This document shows, piece by piece, positions 53,904 through 63,473 of a stretch of DNA of 64,000 bases (positions are counted from its first letter, which is position 1; each line of letters begins with the position of its first letter). The notes beneath the pieces are model-generated. The model was not told where the DNA came from. It was given only the letters and a program-made list of their open reading frames with translations, and made no database searches. This stretch comes from Burkholderiaceae bacterium (GTDB lineage Bacteria > Pseudomonadota > Gammaproteobacteria > Burkholderiales > Burkholderiaceae_C): assembly GCA_919902775.1 (NCBI GenBank), contig CAKKRJ010000003.1, positions 62,001 to 126,000 on the forward strand, in the 5' to 3' direction. A program made the position numbers and the translations under genes.

Positions 53904-56144
53904 ATGCGTGACACATTTCCCAATTTCTCATTTTTCTTGATGCCTACCGCCCTGGTGGGCCATCGTGTGCCTTGGCCCATGGGCCGTGTGGCGGCAGCGG
54001 CCTTGCTGGCTGCCACACCTGGTTTGGTCTTGGCGCAAACCGCATCGCCGCCCGCCACGGCCACCGATCTTGGGCAAGTGGAGATCCGCAGCAACCGGAA
54101 CAACGACACCGAAGTGCGGCGCGAGTCCACGGCGTCCAAAATCGTGATCGGGCGAGAAGAGATTGAAAAACAAGGGGATGCCACCCTGGGGGACGTGCTC
54201 AAGCGCTTGCCCGGCGTGACCATGCAAGGGGCGCCGGGTCGCGGGGGGGCGATTCGCATGCGGGGCCTGGGCGGGGGGTACACCCAGATCCTGCTGGATG
54301 GTGAACGCATGCCGCCGGGGTTTTCCATTGACCAGCTCACGCCCGAGCAGGTTGAGCGCATTGAAATCATGCGCGCACCCACCGCCGAGACCGGCGCACG
54401 CGCCATCGCCGGCACCATCAACATCGTGCTGCGCGAAGGGCAAAAAGCCAACCCCGACGATTTGAAGCTCACCCGAAGCCAGGAGCACGGGCAAGGCTCC
54501 AGCCAGGTCAATTGGGTACACAACCTGCAGACGACGCCTTGGAGTGGCACTTTCACCTTGGCGGCGATGGACAGCCGCCGCGCCGATGAACGCCTGACCG
54601 AGATCGAGTCGGATTACAGGAGCGACCAGGAACGGGTGTCGCAGTCTGTGGGGCACCGCCAAGGGGTGCACGCCAACGCGCGTTTGCAATGGAAAGGCGA
54701 GCAGGGCAAAAGCCTGACCTTGACGCCCTTCGTGGTCTATTCCGACTATGCGGCCCAAGGGCGCATCGATGCCCGTCGCCTGACCGATGCCGGCTCAACA
54801 GATGCGGCGCTGACCGACAACCAAAGCCGCTACGCCGCGGCCCGTTTGAATGGCCAATGGAATCAGCGTCTGTCGGCCGATGACCGTCTGGAAGTGCGCT
54901 TTGGCTTGGGGCAGTCCGAGTACGACCAACGCATGACGCAGACCACGGTCAACAGCAGTTCGCCGGCACTGTTGTCCAACGCGGTCGATGCGCAGCGCTT
55001 CACCGACCGCAGCACCAGCCTGAACGGCAAATGGACCCGGGTTCTGGACACCGGCCACCAATGGGTCAGCGGCCTGGAGCACGAAGGGGTGCGGCGCGTC
55101 GAAGAAGCCAGTGCGGGCGCGGGTGACGAGAGTGGCAACCTGCAGGCCCGCACGGCCCGCTGGGCGGCCTACACCCAGGACGAATTCAAGATCAACCCAC
55201 ATTGGTCGGCTTATGCCGGCATTCGCTACGAAAGCATTCTGACCGAGGGGCAAGTGGGCGAGAACCTCACGCACAACAAAAGCCAGGTGTGGACGCCATT
55301 GCTGCACGCTTTGTGGAAGCCCGACCCGGCCAAGCGCGACCAGATTCGCATGAGCCTGACGCGCAGCTACAAGACGCCCACGCTGTACAACCTGGTGGCA
55401 CCGCTGCGGTATTCGCGTGATTACCATCCCGATGTGTCTCCGGCCAACGTGCCCACCCAACCCGACCGTGTGGGCAACCCCGACCTGCGTCCCGAATTGG
55501 CCACCGGCATTGACTTGGGGTTTGAGCGTTACCTGGAGGGTGGGGGCGTGCTCAGCGCCAACCTGTTTCGCCGAAATATCCAGGACCTCGTCCGCTACCA
55601 GACCCGCTTGCAGACGGTGTCCTGGTCCGGGCAGCCCCGCTGGGTTTCCACACCTTTGAACGTCGGCGATGCCGTCACGCAAGGCATCGAGCTGGAGGCC
55701 AAGTTCCGTTTGAACCAGGCTTGGGCAGCGGCTTGGCCGGTGGACATCCGCAGCAACATCAGCTTTTTCCGTTCCCAGGTCAAGGACGTGCCCGGCCCCG
55801 ACAACCGTCTGGACCAGCAGCCCGGCATGACCGCGAACCTGGGGGGCGATTACCGTTGGCGCAGCTGGCCGCTGACGCTGGGCGGTAATGTCAACTGGAA
55901 CCCCGACTACGACACCCGGCGCAGCCAGGAGCAATGGTCCTACCAAGGCGTGAAGCGCGTGGTCGATGTGTACGGCCTGTGGCGCTTTTCTGCGGCGACC
56001 GCGTTGCGTTTGACGGTGAGCAATCTGCTGCCACGCGACTACGTGACGGCGACCACCTTCGACACCGGCACCCGGAGCGAGACGGCCCGCACCACCGACC
56101 GCAATTGGCGCAACATCCAGCTGCGTCTGGAAATGAAAATCTGA
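53904..56144 (+). CDS. TonB-dependent outer-membrane receptor
   Basis: A 746-residue receptor. The export signal spans roughly VAAAALLAATPGLVLA with cleavage near LAQ. The plug domain is present (SKIVIGREEIEKQGDATLGD, IRMRGLGGGYTQILLDGERM), followed by a large beta-barrel ending in aromatic-rich strands (QLRLEMKI). It has no STN signalling domain. It should import a large ligand such as a siderophore, haem or oligosaccharide; no ligand-specific motif was recognised. The start may be ATG 53904 or 53940. The alpha/beta hydrolase gene follows 26 nt later. Confidence 0.88.
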   Translation: MRDTFPNFSFFLMPTALVGHRVPWPMGRVAAAALLAATPGLVLAQTASPPATATDLGQVEIRSNRNNDTEVRRESTASKIVIGREEIEKQGDATLGDVLKRLPGVTMQGAPGRGGAIRMRGLGGGYTQILLDGERMPPGFSIDQLTPEQVERIEIMRAPTAETGARAIAGTINIVLREGQKANPDDLKLTRSQEHGQGSSQVNWVHNLQTTPWSGTFTLAAMDSRRADERLTEIESDYRSDQERVSQSVGHRQGVHANARLQWKGEQGKSLTLTPFVVYSDYAAQGRIDARRLTDAGSTDAALTDNQSRYAAARLNGQWNQRLSADDRLEVRFGLGQSEYDQRMTQTTVNSSSPALLSNAVDAQRFTDRSTSLNGKWTRVLDTGHQWVSGLEHEGVRRVEEASAGAGDESGNLQARTARWAAYTQDEFKINPHWSAYAGIRYESILTEGQVGENLTHNKSQVWTPLLHALWKPDPAKRDQIRMSLTRSYKTPTLYNLVAPLRYSRDYHPDVSPANVPTQPDRVGNPDLRPELATGIDLGFERYLEGGGVLSANLFRRNIQDLVRYQTRLQTVSWSGQPRWVSTPLNVGDAVTQGIELEAKFRLNQAWAAAWPVDIRSNISFFRSQVKDVPGPDNRLDQQPGMTANLGGDYRWRSWPLTLGGNVNWNPDYDTRRSQEQWSYQGVKRVVDVYGLWRFSAATALRLTVSNLLPRDYVTATTFDTGTRSETARTTDRNWRNIQLRLEMKI

Positions 56145-56170
56145 AGGGCGTGCCCTTCATGGAGACCACC

Positions 56171-57040
56171 ATGTCCGCCAAAGATGCTGCCTGGCACGAC
56201 CGCATGTACAACAACCGGGCACGGGTGCCCGATTTCGCTGACCACTTTGCGCACTGGCAACAGGCCTCTGCGCAGGCCCGCCAAACCTTGAAGCCGCAAC
56301 TGGACCTGCGTTATGGCGATGGTCTCCATGAAACCCTGGACATCTTTCCGGCCGCCCGCCCCCATGCGCCGGTGGTGATCTTCATCCATGGGGGCTACTG
56401 GCGCAGTCTGGACAAGTCAGACCATTCCTTTGTGGCCGCTGCGCTGCGCGATATGGGCGCTTGCGTGGTGGTGGTCAATTACGCCTTGTGTCCGGGCACA
56501 GCCGGGCAGCCGGTCACGGTGCCCGACATCGCCCTGCAAATGGCCCAGGCTTCGGCTTGGGTTTGGCGTCACATTGCCGAACACGGGGGTGACCGCAGCA
56601 ACATCACCGTGATCGGACATTCGGCGGGTGGCCACTTGGGGGCCATGTTGCTGGCGTGCGACTGGCAGCAGGTGGGGGCTGATTTGCCTGCCGAATTGGT
56701 GCGCAAAGCCCTGTCGGTCTCAGGCCTGTTTGATCTGGCGCCTGTGCGCAAGACGCCATTTTTGCAAAGCAATCTGCGCCTGACTCCAGCCCATGTGCGC
56801 ATGGCCAGCCCGGCCAAATGGCCGCGACCGCGTAATGGGGTGCTGTATTCGGTGGTGGGGGGCGACGAGAGCGCCGAATTTTTGCGCCACAACCGCTTGA
56901 TTCACCAAGCCTGGGGGCCCAAGACCGTGCCGGTGTGCGAAGTGTTGCCGGGTCTGAACCACTTCAGTGTGCTGGGTGAGCTGGCACGGCCGGGCTCGCG
57001 CGTGCACACCTTGGCGGCGCAGCTGATCACCGCGCGCTGA
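56171..57040 (+). CDS. Alpha/beta hydrolase, kynurenine-formamidase-like
   Basis: A 289-residue hydrolase with the oxyanion-hole motif HGGYWR and nucleophile elbow GHSAGG; a late histidine in LNHFSVL completes the probable triad. This pattern fits the arylformamidase/BD-FAE group, which cleaves esters or formamides. The ATG at 56171 is favoured over 56159 because GGAGA precedes it at good spacing. It may hydrolyse an ester imported by the TonB receptor. Its end overlaps the convergent hutG by 14 bp. Confidence 0.82.
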   Translation: MSAKDAAWHDRMYNNRARVPDFADHFAHWQQASAQARQTLKPQLDLRYGDGLHETLDIFPAARPHAPVVIFIHGGYWRSLDKSDHSFVAAALRDMGACVVVVNYALCPGTAGQPVTVPDIALQMAQASAWVWRHIAEHGGDRSNITVIGHSAGGHLGAMLLACDWQQVGADLPAELVRKALSVSGLFDLAPVRKTPFLQSNLRLTPAHVRMASPAKWPRPRNGVLYSVVGGDESAEFLRHNRLIHQAWGPKTVPVCEVLPGLNHFSVLGELARPGSRVHTLAAQLITAR

Positions 57041-57854
57041 GGCCCTGGCCCACAAAAGCCAGCACCGCTTGCAGCATGTGCTTGAGCGTCGGTTGTATGC
57101 GCTCGGCCAGGTCGGGCCGGTAGGCGAAGGGCCAGGACTCGTTCATGTAGCTGCACTGGGTCATCTCCAGTTGCACGGCATGCACCCCGTCGGCAGGCCG
57201 ACCGTATTGGCGCGTGATGTGGCCGCCTTTGAAGCGGCCATTGAGCACGGCGCTGTGCCCCGGTGCACTTTGTGCAATGGCCAGCAACTGCGCGGCCAGT
57301 GCCGGATCGCAACTGGCGCCGTTGGCTGTGCCCAGGTTCAGATCGGTCAGGCGGCCGTCAAAAAAGCGCGGCAACTCCGAGCGGATGGAGTGCGCATCCC
57401 ACAAGGCCACCGTGCCGTGCAGCGCTTGCAGCCGGGCCAGTTCGGCCGCCAACTGTTGGTGGTAGGGCTGCCAAACCGCGTCGCGGCGCGCGCTGATTTC
57501 GGCTGCATCGGGCTGTTGGCTGACCTCGCTGTACAGCGCGGTCTTGTCAAAGGCATCCAGCGGGCACAGGCCGGTGGTGTCTTGTCCGGGGTAGAGGTTC
57601 TCGTTGTTTGGCGGGCGGTTGAGGTCGATCACGTAGCGCGAATGGCTGGCCACCAGCACCGAAGCGCCCAATTCATCGGCGAAGTTGTAGAGCTGCTCCA
57701 GATGCCAGTCGGTGTCGGGCACTTGGCGCGCCGATGCGCTCAAGCGTTCGGCCAGCATCGGGGGCAAGTAGGTGCCCACATGCGGCATGGAAATCAGCAG
57801 CGGCTGGGTGCCGGCGCGAAAGTGGAACGCGGGTTCGGTGCTGGCAAAGTCCAT
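57027..57854 (-). CDS. hutG: N-formylglutamate deformylase
   Basis: A 275-residue zinc amidohydrolase completing the five-step histidine pathway by splitting N-formylglutamate into glutamate and formate. Conserved segments are LLISMPHVGTYLP, VASHSRYVIDLNRPP, ALWDAHSIRSELPR and FKGGHITRQYG. It starts 4 nt after hutF on the same strand and is the last gene of the operon. An upstream frame extension into hutF is not used. Confidence 0.93.
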   Translation of the reverse strand: MDFASTEPAFHFRAGTQPLLISMPHVGTYLPPMLAERLSASARQVPDTDWHLEQLYNFADELGASVLVASHSRYVIDLNRPPNNENLYPGQDTTGLCPLDAFDKTALYSEVSQQPDAAEISARRDAVWQPYHQQLAAELARLQALHGTVALWDAHSIRSELPRFFDGRLTDLNLGTANGASCDPALAAQLLAIAQSAPGHSAVLNGRFKGGHITRQYGRPADGVHAVQLEMTQCSYMNESWPFAYRPDLAERIQPTLKHMLQAVLAFVGQGLSAR

Positions 57855-57858
57855 GGCT

Positions 57859-59241
57859 TCAGTCCTTGAGTAGTTGTTGGCGTGCCAGCGTGAAGGCGCG
57901 CGCGGCGCTGTCGTGCAGGGCGTGGCGCCCGGCCTGCACCCGTTGCCGACCTGCGCACCAGACGCTGGCCACGGTAGAGCTGCGGCTGCTGGCAAAAAGG
58001 TGGCTGGCCAGCATCTGGCTGGGCGGCAAATCTTGCAGTGCCACGTGTTGCGCATCCAGCACCACGAAGTCGGCCTGCTGGCCCACGGCCAAGCCCTGAA
58101 TGGGGCGGCCGCTGGCTTGGGCGCCGCCAGCCAGTGCGCCCAGCCACAAGGCCTCGGCGACTTGGGGCTGGTTGGCATCTGCGGCCACATTGCGCTGGCG
58201 CCGCGCCAGGCGCTGGCTGTATTCGAGCATCAACAGGTCTTCGGCGGGGTCGACGCAGATGTGGCTGTCCGAGCCCACACCCCAGGCGCCGCCATGCGCG
58301 CGCCAGAGCGGGAAGTCAAAAATGCCGTCGCCCAGATTGGCTTCGGTGGTCGGGCACAGGCCGGCCACCGCGCCGCTGCGCGCGGCTTGCTGGTATTCGC
58401 CTGCGTCCATGTGGGTGGCGTGCACCAGGCACCAGTGGGCGTTGACCTCGGCGTGTTCCAGCAACCATTGCACCGGGCGCTGGCCGCTCCAGGCCAGGCA
58501 GGCTTCCACTTCAGCCGTTTGTTCGGCGATGTGGATGTGCACCGGCGCACTGGCGTCCAGCGCAGCCAAGCCCGCCAGTGCTTCGCGCAGGCTGTCGGGC
58601 GGCACGGCGCGCAGTGAATGCGGGGCCAGGCCCAGCCGCGCGTGCTGCGCCAGGCATTGGGGTTGCAACTGCTGCAGCAAGCGCAGCATGTGTTCGTTTG
58701 AAAGGATGAAGCGGCGCTGCTCGGCGTGGGGCGGCGTGCCACCAAAGCCGCTGCTCTGGTAGAGCACGGGCAACAAGGTCATGCCGATGCCGGTGTTTTG
58801 CGCCGCCCGCAACAGGCCCTGCGCCAAGGTGGCGTCGTCGGCATAAGGGCGGCCGTCGGTGTCGTGGTGCAGGTAGTGGAATTCGCACACGCTGGTGTAG
58901 CCCGCTTCCAGCATTTGCACGTACAGCCAGGTGGCAATCGCTTCGAGTTGCTCGGGGCTCAAGCGGGCGGCGAAGCGGTACATCAGGCTGCGCCAACTCC
59001 AGAAGTTGTCTTGCGCCTGGTCGCGGTATTCGGTCAGGCCGCTGAGCGCGCGCTGGAATGCGTGCGAGTGCAAATTGGGCATGCCCGGCAAGACCGGGCC
59101 ACGGGCGCGCGCAACGCCTGCGGGTGCGCTGACACCAGTCTGCACACCGGTCAGACGGCCAGCGCCGTCCCATTGCAGCAGCAGGTCGCGGGCCCAGCCG
59201 CTGGGCAACAAGGCGTGTTCGGCAAACAAGGCGGTGTGCAT
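57859..59241 (-). CDS. hutF: Formimidoylglutamate deiminase
   Basis: A 460-residue amidohydrolase that converts N-formimidoylglutamate to N-formylglutamate and ammonia. Metal and active-site features are NLHSHAFQRALSG, HIHIAEQ, LVHATHMD and VGSDSHICVDPAEDL. Its presence with hutG shows the five-step route rather than direct release of formamide by HutE. It starts 34 nt after hutI. The ATG at 59241 fits the fold start. Confidence 0.94.
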   Translation of the reverse strand: MHTALFAEHALLPSGWARDLLLQWDGAGRLTGVQTGVSAPAGVARARGPVLPGMPNLHSHAFQRALSGLTEYRDQAQDNFWSWRSLMYRFAARLSPEQLEAIATWLYVQMLEAGYTSVCEFHYLHHDTDGRPYADDATLAQGLLRAAQNTGIGMTLLPVLYQSSGFGGTPPHAEQRRFILSNEHMLRLLQQLQPQCLAQHARLGLAPHSLRAVPPDSLREALAGLAALDASAPVHIHIAEQTAEVEACLAWSGQRPVQWLLEHAEVNAHWCLVHATHMDAGEYQQAARSGAVAGLCPTTEANLGDGIFDFPLWRAHGGAWGVGSDSHICVDPAEDLLMLEYSQRLARRQRNVAADANQPQVAEALWLGALAGGAQASGRPIQGLAVGQQADFVVLDAQHVALQDLPPSQMLASHLFASSRSSTVASVWCAGRQRVQAGRHALHDSAARAFTLARQQLLKD

Positions 59242-59275
59242 GGGTGGCTTGGCTTGGGGCTTCAAATGTGGGGGC

Positions 59276-60511
59276 TCAATTGGCGATGCGCCCTTGGCGC
59301 ACGACACGGGGGGCGGGGCGCTGGCCCAGCCAATACGCCAGCTCGGCGATGTCTTGCAGCGGCCACAGCACGAAGTTGGCCGGCTGGCCAACGGCGATCT
59401 GGCCATGGCTGTCTTGCAGGCCCAGGGCGCGCGCCGCGTGGCGGGTCACACCGGCCAACGCTTCGGGCACGGTCAGGCGAAACAGCGTGCAGGCCATGTT
59501 CAGCATCAGCAGCAGACTCAAGGTGGGCGAGGTGCCGGGGTTGTGGTCGGTGGCCACCGCCATGGGCACACCGGCCTCGCGCAGGGCCGCGATCGGCGGG
59601 CAATGGGTGTCGCGCAGAAAGTAATAAGCACCAGGCAACAACACGGCCACCGTGCCGGCCGTGCGCATGGCCGCGATGCCCGCGTCACTCAGGTGTTCGA
59701 TGTGGTCGCAAGACAAGGCACCGTAGCGTGCGGCCAGCGCTGCGCCACCCATGTCCGAGAGTTGTTCGGCGTGCAGCTTGACGGGCAAGCCCAAGCGCTG
59801 CGCGGCCTGAAAAACCTGCTCGGTTTCGGCCAGACTGAAGCCGATGCGCTCGCAATACACGTCCACCGCGTCGACCAGACCCTCGGCGGCCAGGGCGGGC
59901 AGCATGTCGTGGCTGACGTGGTCGATGTAGTCCTGGCTGCGCCCGGCATATTCAGGCGGCAAGGCGTGCGCGCCCAAAAAACTGGTGCGCACGGTGACGC
60001 CAAAGGCCTCGCCCAGGCGGCGCGCCACGCGCAACTGCGCCCGCTCGCTGGCCAGGTTCAGGCCGTAGCCCGATTTGATCTCGATGGCGCACACGCCCTC
60101 TTGCAACAAGGCCTGCAAGCGCGGCACCGCCAGCGCGAACAGTTCGTCTTCGCTGCTGGCACGCGTGGCCCGCACGCTGGAGACGATGCCGCCGCCCGCA
60201 CGCGCCAACTCTTCGTAACTGGCTCCGGCCAGGCGCATGGCGAACTCGTTGGCGCGCTGACCGCCATAAACCAGGTGGGTGTGGCAGTCGATCAGACCGG
60301 GCGTGACCAGCGCGCCGTGCCCGTCATGCCGTGGCTTTTGCGCGTGTTCGGTGGGCAGCTCGGCGTGTTGGCCCACCCAGGCGATTTGGCCCGCGTTGAC
60401 CACTATCGCGGCCTGGGCGATGGCGGCCGAGTCTGGGCCCAGCGCTTCTGGCGCCAGGCGCAAATCGGTCCACACGCCATCGGCGCTGGGCCATGCTGGC
60501 ATGCGGTTCAC
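59276..60511 (-). CDS. hutI: Imidazolonepropionase
   Basis: A 411-residue amidohydrolase that opens the imidazolone ring to formimidoylglutamate. Motifs [34 protein letters not shown] and ATDHNPG are characteristic. The GTG start at 60511 overlaps the hutD stop (GTGA); ATG 60502 is an alternative. It links to hutF downstream. Confidence 0.95.
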   Translation of the reverse strand: MNRMPAWPSADGVWTDLRLAPEALGPDSAAIAQAAIVVNAGQIAWVGQHAELPTEHAQKPRHDGHGALVTPGLIDCHTHLVYGGQRANEFAMRLAGASYEELARAGGGIVSSVRATRASSEDELFALAVPRLQALLQEGVCAIEIKSGYGLNLASERAQLRVARRLGEAFGVTVRTSFLGAHALPPEYAGRSQDYIDHVSHDMLPALAAEGLVDAVDVYCERIGFSLAETEQVFQAAQRLGLPVKLHAEQLSDMGGAALAARYGALSCDHIEHLSDAGIAAMRTAGTVAVLLPGAYYFLRDTHCPPIAALREAGVPMAVATDHNPGTSPTLSLLLMLNMACTLFRLTVPEALAGVTRHAARALGLQDSHGQIAVGQPANFVLWPLQDIAELAYWLGQRPAPRVVRQGRIAN

Positions 60512-61080
60512 GGCGCGACTCTTTCAATCTGGACGGACAGCAGCGCCGCATTGGCGTCATCGCAGCGCAGGTCCAAGGTTTGCGCCGATGCGTTCCACCA
60601 CAGGCCTTGACTGGGCTTCAAGCGGTGCGCGGCCACATGCCAATGCCCGCGCACGGCCAGCAACAAGCCAGCCGAGGCACGCACCGTTGATGCGCCTTGG
60701 CAGAGCTGCATCTCGGCACGGCAGGCTGCGCGACGCGTCATGACATTGAAGTCTTGGCTGGTGCCATCCAACAAGTGGCCGAGAACCGGCGTCTCGCCCG
60801 CGAAGGCGAAGGGCTGCAGCGCGGTGTTGAGCACATGGTCCAAGGCGCCGTCGCTGCTGTGCAGGTGCACGCCCGCACCTTCGAGCAAGGTGATGACGCG
60901 GTCCACACCGGGAAAAATTGAAAAGGGTCCGTCGCTGGAGATGTCGGCGATGCTGACCCGCCAGTCGAAGTCGGCCATGCCCGCGCCGGGTGGTTGGCAC
61001 ACGATCTCGCGCGTGACACCGCCGCCGTTTTTCCACGGCGTTGCGGGCAATAGGGCGCGGTCAAAACCATGCAGCGACAT
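60508..61080 (-). CDS. hutD: HutD/Ves-family cupin
   Basis: A 190-residue bicupin of the HutD family with the N-terminal [13 protein letters not shown] signature and [16 protein letters not shown]. HutD is common in proteobacterial hut operons and is thought to act as a governor of pathway flux, perhaps by binding an intermediate. It begins 8 nt after phyH and overlaps hutI. Confidence 0.9.
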   Translation of the reverse strand: MSLHGFDRALLPATPWKNGGGVTREIVCQPPGAGMADFDWRVSIADISSDGPFSIFPGVDRVITLLEGAGVHLHSSDGALDHVLNTALQPFAFAGETPVLGHLLDGTSQDFNVMTRRAACRAEMQLCQGASTVRASAGLLLAVRGHWHVAAHRLKPSQGLWWNASAQTLDLRCDDANAALLSVQIERVAP

Positions 61081-61088
61081 GTCCAGCT

Positions 61089-61919
61089 TCAGACCAGTTG
61101 TGGAAACAAGTCGTGCACCATCGGGGCACCTGCCGGCAACGCGTCCACCAAGCCAGGGAAGTCGGGCGAGGTTTTCCAGGGGCGAGGGGCGTGGCGCGCA
61201 TCGTCACCGAGCATGCGCACCGAGACCACGCGGCGGCGGTTGGGGCCGTCCACGCCGCCCGAGGCGTGCAGCGTGAGCATGTTGAAGCAGACAAAATCGC
61301 CCGGCTCGATCGCCCAGCCCAGAATGGGGAAACGCTCACGCGCGGCCTCGATGTCGGGCAGGTCGGCCAGCGAGCCCTCGGGAAACCATTTGGCCTGGTT
61401 GTCCATGAAGCTGCGCGGCATCAACCACGGGCCTTTGTGCGAACCCGCGATGAATTCCAACGTCGATGCGCGCGAGATTGGGTCCACCGGAATCCACATG
61501 CTGATGTTTTGGCTGCCGTCGATGTTGTAGTAGGGCTGGTCTTGGTGCCAAGGGGTGCGGGCGCGGGTGCCGGGCTCTTTGACCAGGCAGTGGTCGTGGT
61601 ACAGCCGCACCGTGTCTGAGCGCATCAGGCGCTGGGCCAAGAGCGCGATGGGCGTCTCGAAGATGAAACGGCGAAAGGCTTCGATGTGCTGCCATTGACA
61701 AAAATCTTCGAAGAAGCGGCCCGGGTCGTCGGGACGGCTGGCCACCTTGGCCATGGGGCCGGGGTGGGCCAGGTTGACTTCCACGCCGTCGCGCAGCAGC
61801 TCGATTTCTGCAGGCGTCAACAGTTGGCGGATCACGCAGACGCCGTCGCGCTGGTAGTCATTGATGGTTTCTTCGGTGATGCAAGCGGCAACGCGCTGTG
61901 CGAACGTGGGGTGGGTCAT
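61089..61919 (-). CDS. PhyH-family Fe(II)/2-oxoglutarate dioxygenase
   Basis: A 276-residue oxygenase with the iron motif WHQDQ (H-x-D) near residue 132 and the distal histidine in LTLHASGG, plus an arginine (RRRVVSVR) suited to bind 2-oxoglutarate. PhyH relatives hydroxylate phytanoyl-CoA, ectoine or amino acids. Unusually it lies inside a hut operon, 8 nt before hutD and downstream of the amino-acid importer. It could hydroxylate a histidine derivative or an imported compatible solute; no substrate is proven. Confidence 0.85.
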   Translation of the reverse strand: MTHPTFAQRVAACITEETINDYQRDGVCVIRQLLTPAEIELLRDGVEVNLAHPGPMAKVASRPDDPGRFFEDFCQWQHIEAFRRFIFETPIALLAQRLMRSDTVRLYHDHCLVKEPGTRARTPWHQDQPYYNIDGSQNISMWIPVDPISRASTLEFIAGSHKGPWLMPRSFMDNQAKWFPEGSLADLPDIEAARERFPILGWAIEPGDFVCFNMLTLHASGGVDGPNRRRVVSVRMLGDDARHAPRPWKTSPDFPGLVDALPAGAPMVHDLFPQLV

Positions 61920-61993
61920 GGGTTCCTTAATTTCAAACCAGTTGGCTTGGAATCATAGGCAGATTCAGGCCGTGCTTTGGGTCTGCGGCCATC

Positions 61994-62785
61994 TCATGCC
62001 CTGGACAGCACGGCCTGGAGAAATTCACGCGTGCGCGCCTGCGTGGGCTGGCTGAAGATTACATCGGGTGAGCCCGACTCGATGATGCCTCCACCATCCA
62101 TCACGGCCACCACATCGGCGACCTCTTTGGCAAAACTCATTTCGTGGGTCACCACCATCATGGTCATGCCCTCGCTGGCCAGCAACTTCATGACTTGCAG
62201 CACCTCGCCCACCAGTTCAGGGTCTAGTGCCGATGTGGGTTCATCAAACAGCATCACTCGGGGCTTCATGGCCAAGGCGCGGGCAATGGCGACGCGCTGC
62301 TTTTGTCCACCAGACAGGCTGGCCGGCATGGCTTCGGCCTTGTGCGACAGGCCCACTTTTTGCAGTAACACATCGGCCTCGGCATCGGCACGACTGCGGC
62401 TGAGGCCGCGCAGCTTGCGTGGTCCCAACGTGACGTTGTCGCGCACAGACAGATGAGGAAAGAGGTTAAAGGATTGAAACACCATGCCCACTTCCTCGCG
62501 CAAGGCATTGAGGTCGGCATCGGGCAGCATCCGACCCTTGTGAACCAGGGTGCGGCCACAGATATCGATGGTCCCGTCCTGCGCTTGTTCCAGTCCGTTG
62601 CAGCATCTCAAAAACGTGCTCTTGCCTGAACCGCTGGGGCCGATGACCACCACCACCTGTGAAGGAAAAACGTCAAAGTCAATGCCATTGAGCACCACGT
62701 GTTCGCCAAAGGCCTTGTGCAGACCCCTGATGCTGATGATGGGTTCTGCGCTTTCCTTTGTCGTTTTGGCGTGAACGTTTTTCAT
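61994..62785 (-). CDS. Amino-acid ABC transporter ATP-binding protein
   Basis: A 263-residue polar-amino-acid-type ATPase with GPSGSGKST (Walker A), [15 protein letters not shown] and [16 protein letters not shown] (Walker B). It belongs to the HisP/GlnQ group. Its ATG at 62785 overlaps the permease stop (ATGA); a longer frame upstream runs through the permease gene. Placement before phyH-hutD-hutI points to import of histidine or urocanate-like compounds. Confidence 0.93.
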   Translation of the reverse strand: MKNVHAKTTKESAEPIISIRGLHKAFGEHVVLNGIDFDVFPSQVVVVIGPSGSGKSTFLRCCNGLEQAQDGTIDICGRTLVHKGRMLPDADLNALREEVGMVFQSFNLFPHLSVRDNVTLGPRKLRGLSRSRADAEADVLLQKVGLSHKAEAMPASLSGGQKQRVAIARALAMKPRVMLFDEPTSALDPELVGEVLQVMKLLASEGMTMMVVTHEMSFAKEVADVVAVMDGGGIIESGSPDVIFSQPTQARTREFLQAVLSRA

Positions 62786-63459
62786 TGCACCATCCCTCCA
62801 ACGCGCAGCCGCAACTCGATTTTTCGCAAAGCCAAGGTAGTCAGGCCGGTCAGCACGAAGTACATCACGGCGATGGCCAGGTAGACCTCCAGAGAGCGGT
62901 AGGACACGCTGATTATTTTCTGGCCCTCGTGCATGAGGTCGTGGATGGTCAGCAGCGAGACCAGGGCCGAGTTCTTGATCAATGCTATGAACTCGTTGCC
63001 CAGAGGCGGGATCATGCGCACCACCGCCTGCGGAAGGATGACACTGCGCATGGCCTGCCCAGACGACAAGCCAATCGAACGCGCAGCCTCCATCTGCCCC
63101 TTGTCGATGGACTGGATGGCGCCACGCACAATCTCGGACACATAGGCGCCCGAATAAATGCCCAGGCCGATCACGCCACAGACAAACGCCGGCAACAGGA
63201 TGCCAAATTGCGGCAAGCCAAAGAACAATATGAACAACTGCACCAGCAAGGGGGTACCACGGATGGCTGCCACATAGGCCGTGCACAGGCCGTAGACCCA
63301 GCGACGCGCCGAGTTGAGTCGGCCAATGCCTACCAACAAGCCCAGCACACAGCCCAGCAACAGTGACACCGAGGTGATTTCAACGGTCACCATGGAACCT
63401 CGCAGCAGAGAGGGCCAGCCGATCCAAACAGGGGAAAAATCCAATTCCATGGAGGGCAT
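62782..63459 (-). CDS. Amino-acid ABC transporter permease
   Basis: A 225-residue inner-membrane protein of the HEQRo family with about five helices and the cytoplasmic coupling motif [22 protein letters not shown]. It forms the channel as a homodimer. The start is ATG 63459, with ATG 63450 as alternative. It lies 14 nt after the binding-protein gene. Confidence 0.93.
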   Translation of the reverse strand: MPSMELDFSPVWIGWPSLLRGSMVTVEITSVSLLLGCVLGLLVGIGRLNSARRWVYGLCTAYVAAIRGTPLLVQLFILFFGLPQFGILLPAFVCGVIGLGIYSGAYVSEIVRGAIQSIDKGQMEAARSIGLSSGQAMRSVILPQAVVRMIPPLGNEFIALIKNSALVSLLTIHDLMHEGQKIISVSYRSLEVYLAIAVMYFVLTGLTTLALRKIELRLRVGGMVQ

Positions 63460-63473
63460 TCGTCAGTAGCGCA

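Noticed and set aside
62786..63286. Extension of the ABC ATPase frame through the permease gene
   Set aside because: It is out of frame with the true permease and the ATPase domain begins only after ATG 62785.
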